A stretch of DNA of 64,000 bases from Climacium dendroides (lineage: Eukaryota > Streptophyta > Bryopsida > Hypnales > Climaciaceae), in the NCBI GenBank assembly GCA_950106755.1, contig OX467089.1, positions 23,851,345-23,915,344 on the forward strand, given 5' to 3'. Under the pieces are notes generated by a model, which worked only from the letters and a program-made list of their open reading frames with translations, made no database searches and was not told where the DNA came from. Position numbers and translations under genes: made by a program. The first letter of the stretch is position 1, and each line of letters opens with the position of its first letter. Of the stretch, positions 61,801 to 64,000 are shown piece after piece.

Positions 61801-62044
61801 CATCAACAAGATAGTCTCTAATTCAATTGAAATCTCATATTCATAAATATATAACAGATATTTTGTTAACATGGTGGTATTCCACAAACTTGGCACTTAA
61901 CAATTTACACCATGCGGTCTGAAATCTACACCAGTCCAAGATAATAAATGAAAAAATGACATATGGAATTGAACAATTTAACAAAATATTTGTTCAACAT
62001 AGTCAGAATAATCTAGAATGATGGTTGAAATCTACAAACGAAAG
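58827..62044. other. AT-rich intergenic region
   Basis: No gene seen in 3.2 kb. It includes the probable TTAA element 59285-60245. At 61861-61930 'aacatggtggtattccac' and 'gcggtctgaaatctacac' echo the MITE at 62045, suggesting an older relative beside it. Confidence 0.4.
59285..60245. mobile_element. possible third piggyBac-like element, degraded ends
   Basis: The interior repeats phrases of the 50265 element: 'tgtaggatcttgt', 'tagattgcaggatattag' and 'ataactgcccgcaaactac..ataactttcatctc'. TTAA sites at 59285 and 60242 are possible ends (CCTAAAGG at left), but the right terminus is only weakly complementary. Confidence 0.38.
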
Positions 62045-62368
62045 TATGGGGAATTTCGTTAAAATGGCGGCATTCCATGTGCCATTTTCAGACCGCCCGC
62101 TCTGAATTGTAAAGGTGACATCTAGGACAGGTATAGTTTTCAAGAATCTTGGACTTTTATAGATTTAAGAAATCTATGACTACTATAGATTTCAGACCGC
62201 ACGATTTGAATTGTTAAAGTAACATCTAGCACTGTTATAGATTTCAAACATCTAAGAATAGTATAGATTTAAGATATCTATGACGTTTGTACACTTCAGA
62301 ACGCCCGCTCTGAACTGTATAAACTGCCAAAGTAAAGGAATTTCGCCATTTTAACGAAATTGCCCATA
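62045..62368. mobile_element. 324-bp MITE with TATGGG ends and internal GC-rich repeats
   Basis: The left end TATGGGGAATTTCGTTAAAA (62045) and the reverse complement of the right end (62368) agree at all but three of about 32 positions. TA is outermost. The interior holds three copies of a 'cagaccgcccgctctgaa' motif and repeated 'tatagattt' phrases. It lies between the AT-rich region and the 3' side of the Dof gene. Confidence 0.78.
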
Positions 62369-63189
62369 AGTGCACTTGGTTCAAAGGCGGTTGGAATCTT
62401 TCACACAACAACTCTAAACTTTAAGAAAGCTCGCACAGATCGACAGAGCTCCCCTACAAAACCACACAAAGTCTCCTCATGTCTCCCTTTCTTGGCGAGA
62501 TACAAAATCGCCCATTTGTGCACGAAAATGTTTCAGATCCCCGGGCTATGAAATCGACGGGGAAACGTGGCTCTAGCTAGCTGAACATGCACACGTATGG
62601 GAGATCTGAAACAACTTCCTTGCCTAAGGAACTGAAACGAAGGATTTAAAATCACCAATCAGGAACTACTTCCTCCAAGAATGCATTCATTTATTCACCA
62701 CTTCATCTCTCTTCAGTTGTACATATCAATCACATTCGTTCTTTAATTTGAGGACGACACAGTGGAGTGAATCCGTTTCTTTCTATTACTGAAGCCAAAG
62801 TAACTTGACCAGTTAATGTGGCTTTTCAGTTTCTTGTATACTGTATATTCCCATGGAATGAATGAAGTCTTGTAGGAAGTAGTTCCTGGTTGGTAATTCC
62901 AAGGCACCATGGGGATATATACAAGATTGGAAGAAAATTGGGATGACCAGTAGTACTACTCCAATCGCTCAGTCCTAATCTCTAAATCGAAACAGCAGAG
63001 AAAACGTACTTTACAAATACTGTATAATGAATTGAAGACTCAGCCTGGTGAAGATGCCGGGAATCCTAATTGATAATCTGAACATGATGAGATGAGTCAT
63101 AGAAACGTGGACTCTAGCCACGGAATTCCAAAGACCGATTGCTAGAAATTACACATCATTCTACAAACAATTGTCAATCGGTACAAAAG
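62369..63189 (-). other. 3' UTR / downstream region of the Dof gene
   Basis: Gene-like composition with no coding region recognised. It includes the 40-base inverted repeat listed next. Because the Dof reading frame ends at 63190 on the minus strand, much of this is likely its 3'-UTR. Confidence 0.45.
62652..62896. repeat. 40-bp inverted repeat in the Dof 3' region
   Basis: Left arm 62652-62690 contains 'caggaactacttcct'; right arm 62857-62896 contains 'aggaagtagttcctg' and pairs across about 40 bases with few mismatches, around a 166-base loop. It could form a stem in the 3'-UTR or be a MITE relic. Confidence 0.65.
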
Positions 63190-63973
63190 TTAGATACACT
63201 CGATCGATCGACCTGTGCGTGGCGTTGAAGCTCCTGGATATGATTCAGTAGTGTTCCATGCTGCATCCGATCCAAAATATGTCGAAGGTGCGTTGAACAT
63301 CAGAAATTCGTCAATGGGGCTTTAATGTAAAGATCGATTCAGCAGGTTCCTCGTGAGCCCTCTCCCAGTTTCCCAAGCTCTAAGTGCAGCAACCTCATAT
63401 ATAAACTCAGCAAGTATTACTGACAGGGGCGCTCACCATTACAATACAATACCCAAAGCAATCGTGCTCTCTGTACTTCACACGATTTAAACCGGTCTTG
63501 AAACTTACCGCTGACTTGGGCGCACGGCTGGGGCTGCTGGGGGCTGCGATGCTGCCGCTGGTGGGGCCGCTGGGGGCTGCGATGCTGCCGCTGGTGGGGC
63601 TGCTGGTAGCTGCAATGCTGCGGCTGCTGGATCTGCTACCACATGATTGTGCACTGCTGCCCTTCGCTGAAAAGCAAAAGCAAAGCATCAGATGAGCGTT
63701 ATGAAAGATTACAAGCCCAAAACACATAGCTACTCGATCTCCACGATGAGTATCATGAGACAAGGTACAGATTTCAGAGATTCTAAAGCACTTCAGTGAA
63801 ATTGGGGACGGACATACCGTGTTGTATGGGGCACGGGTCTTCCCCCCATGAGTCCAGTACTTATTGCACTTCAAGCATTGGTACCGAGGCTGCGTGCTCT
63901 TTTTGTTGTTGAGAAACCTAAATTTGGTCTCATTGAACTTGCAAGATGGGCATTGGACGCCATCCGGGTGTGC
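63190..63973 (-). CDS. Dof zinc-finger transcription factor (5' part outside window)
   Basis: Three exons, right to left: 63818-63973, 63509-63666 and 63190-63319; phases agree. The first visible exon encodes a Dof domain: VQCPSC, then exactly 21 residues, then CLKC, with QPRYQC and KYWTHGG in the expected places (canonical QPRYFC and RYWTKGG). Dof proteins bind AAAG cores in plant promoters. Exon 2 gives a Pro/Ala/Gln-rich activation-type segment with PAAPPAAASQ repeated by a 33-bp tandem repeat. Exon 3 ends PIDEFLMFNAPSTYFGSD...RSIECI. An acceptor CTTTTCTTGCAG at 63974 shows that at least one more 5' exon lies beyond the window. Dof residues after the second cysteine pair diverge (HGGKTRAPYN), so it belongs to an unusual branch. 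Exons 2 and 3 rest on splice signals and phase only. Confidence 0.78.
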
Positions 63974-64000
63974 CTGCAAGAAAAGAAAAGCGACGTAAGG

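Noticed and set aside
1..64000. tRNA, rRNA, CRISPR arrays, operons, bacterial-type promoters
   Set aside because: None was seen; gene structure is eukaryotic throughout.

Overview
The window looks like nuclear DNA of a land plant, most probably a moss or another bryophyte. Genes with plant-type families and short GT-AG introns (ARID4-like, EXO84B-like, Dof, BIG BROTHER-like, gamma-glutamyl hydrolase) sit in compact, moderately GC-rich islands separated by long, very AT-rich stretches full of small inverted-repeat elements. The species cannot be fixed from sequence alone.

Layout. 1-4194 (-): the first eleven coding exons of an ARID4-like chromatin protein, cut by the window edge just before its ARID domain. 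8979-10175 (-): an intronless BIG BROTHER-type RING-H2 protein whose N-terminal half is a 78-residue tandem repeat. 14958-15930 (+): a decayed copy of the Golgi/ER SNARE gene SEC20. 18896-24032 (+): a complete 10-exon EXO84B exocyst subunit, one intron of which appears to use a GC donor. 26196-28250 (+): a DUF2828/vWA protein behind a 0.7-kb 5'-UTR intron. 30181-33005 (+): a 7-exon cofactor-dependent phosphoglycerate mutase. 40627-41505 (+): an intronless protein resembling uncharacterised fungal proteins, probably with a nuclease-like fold. 44325-48943 (+): a 9-exon secreted/vacuolar gamma-glutamyl hydrolase. 57247-58826 (+): the 3' end of a Ty3/gypsy chromovirus with its LTR. 63190-63973 (-): three exons of a Dof zinc-finger gene running off the right edge.

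The AT-rich stretches carry many short non-autonomous elements: TTAA-flanked elements with piggyBac-like ends, TA-flanked elements starting TAAGG or TATGGG, a CACTA-like element with a GAG target duplication, a 700-bp near-perfect foldback, and others. The genes are unrelated housekeeping or regulatory loci, not a pathway cluster. Exon boundaries were assigned by eye from splice signals, reading phase and remembered family sequences; no transcript or database search was available.
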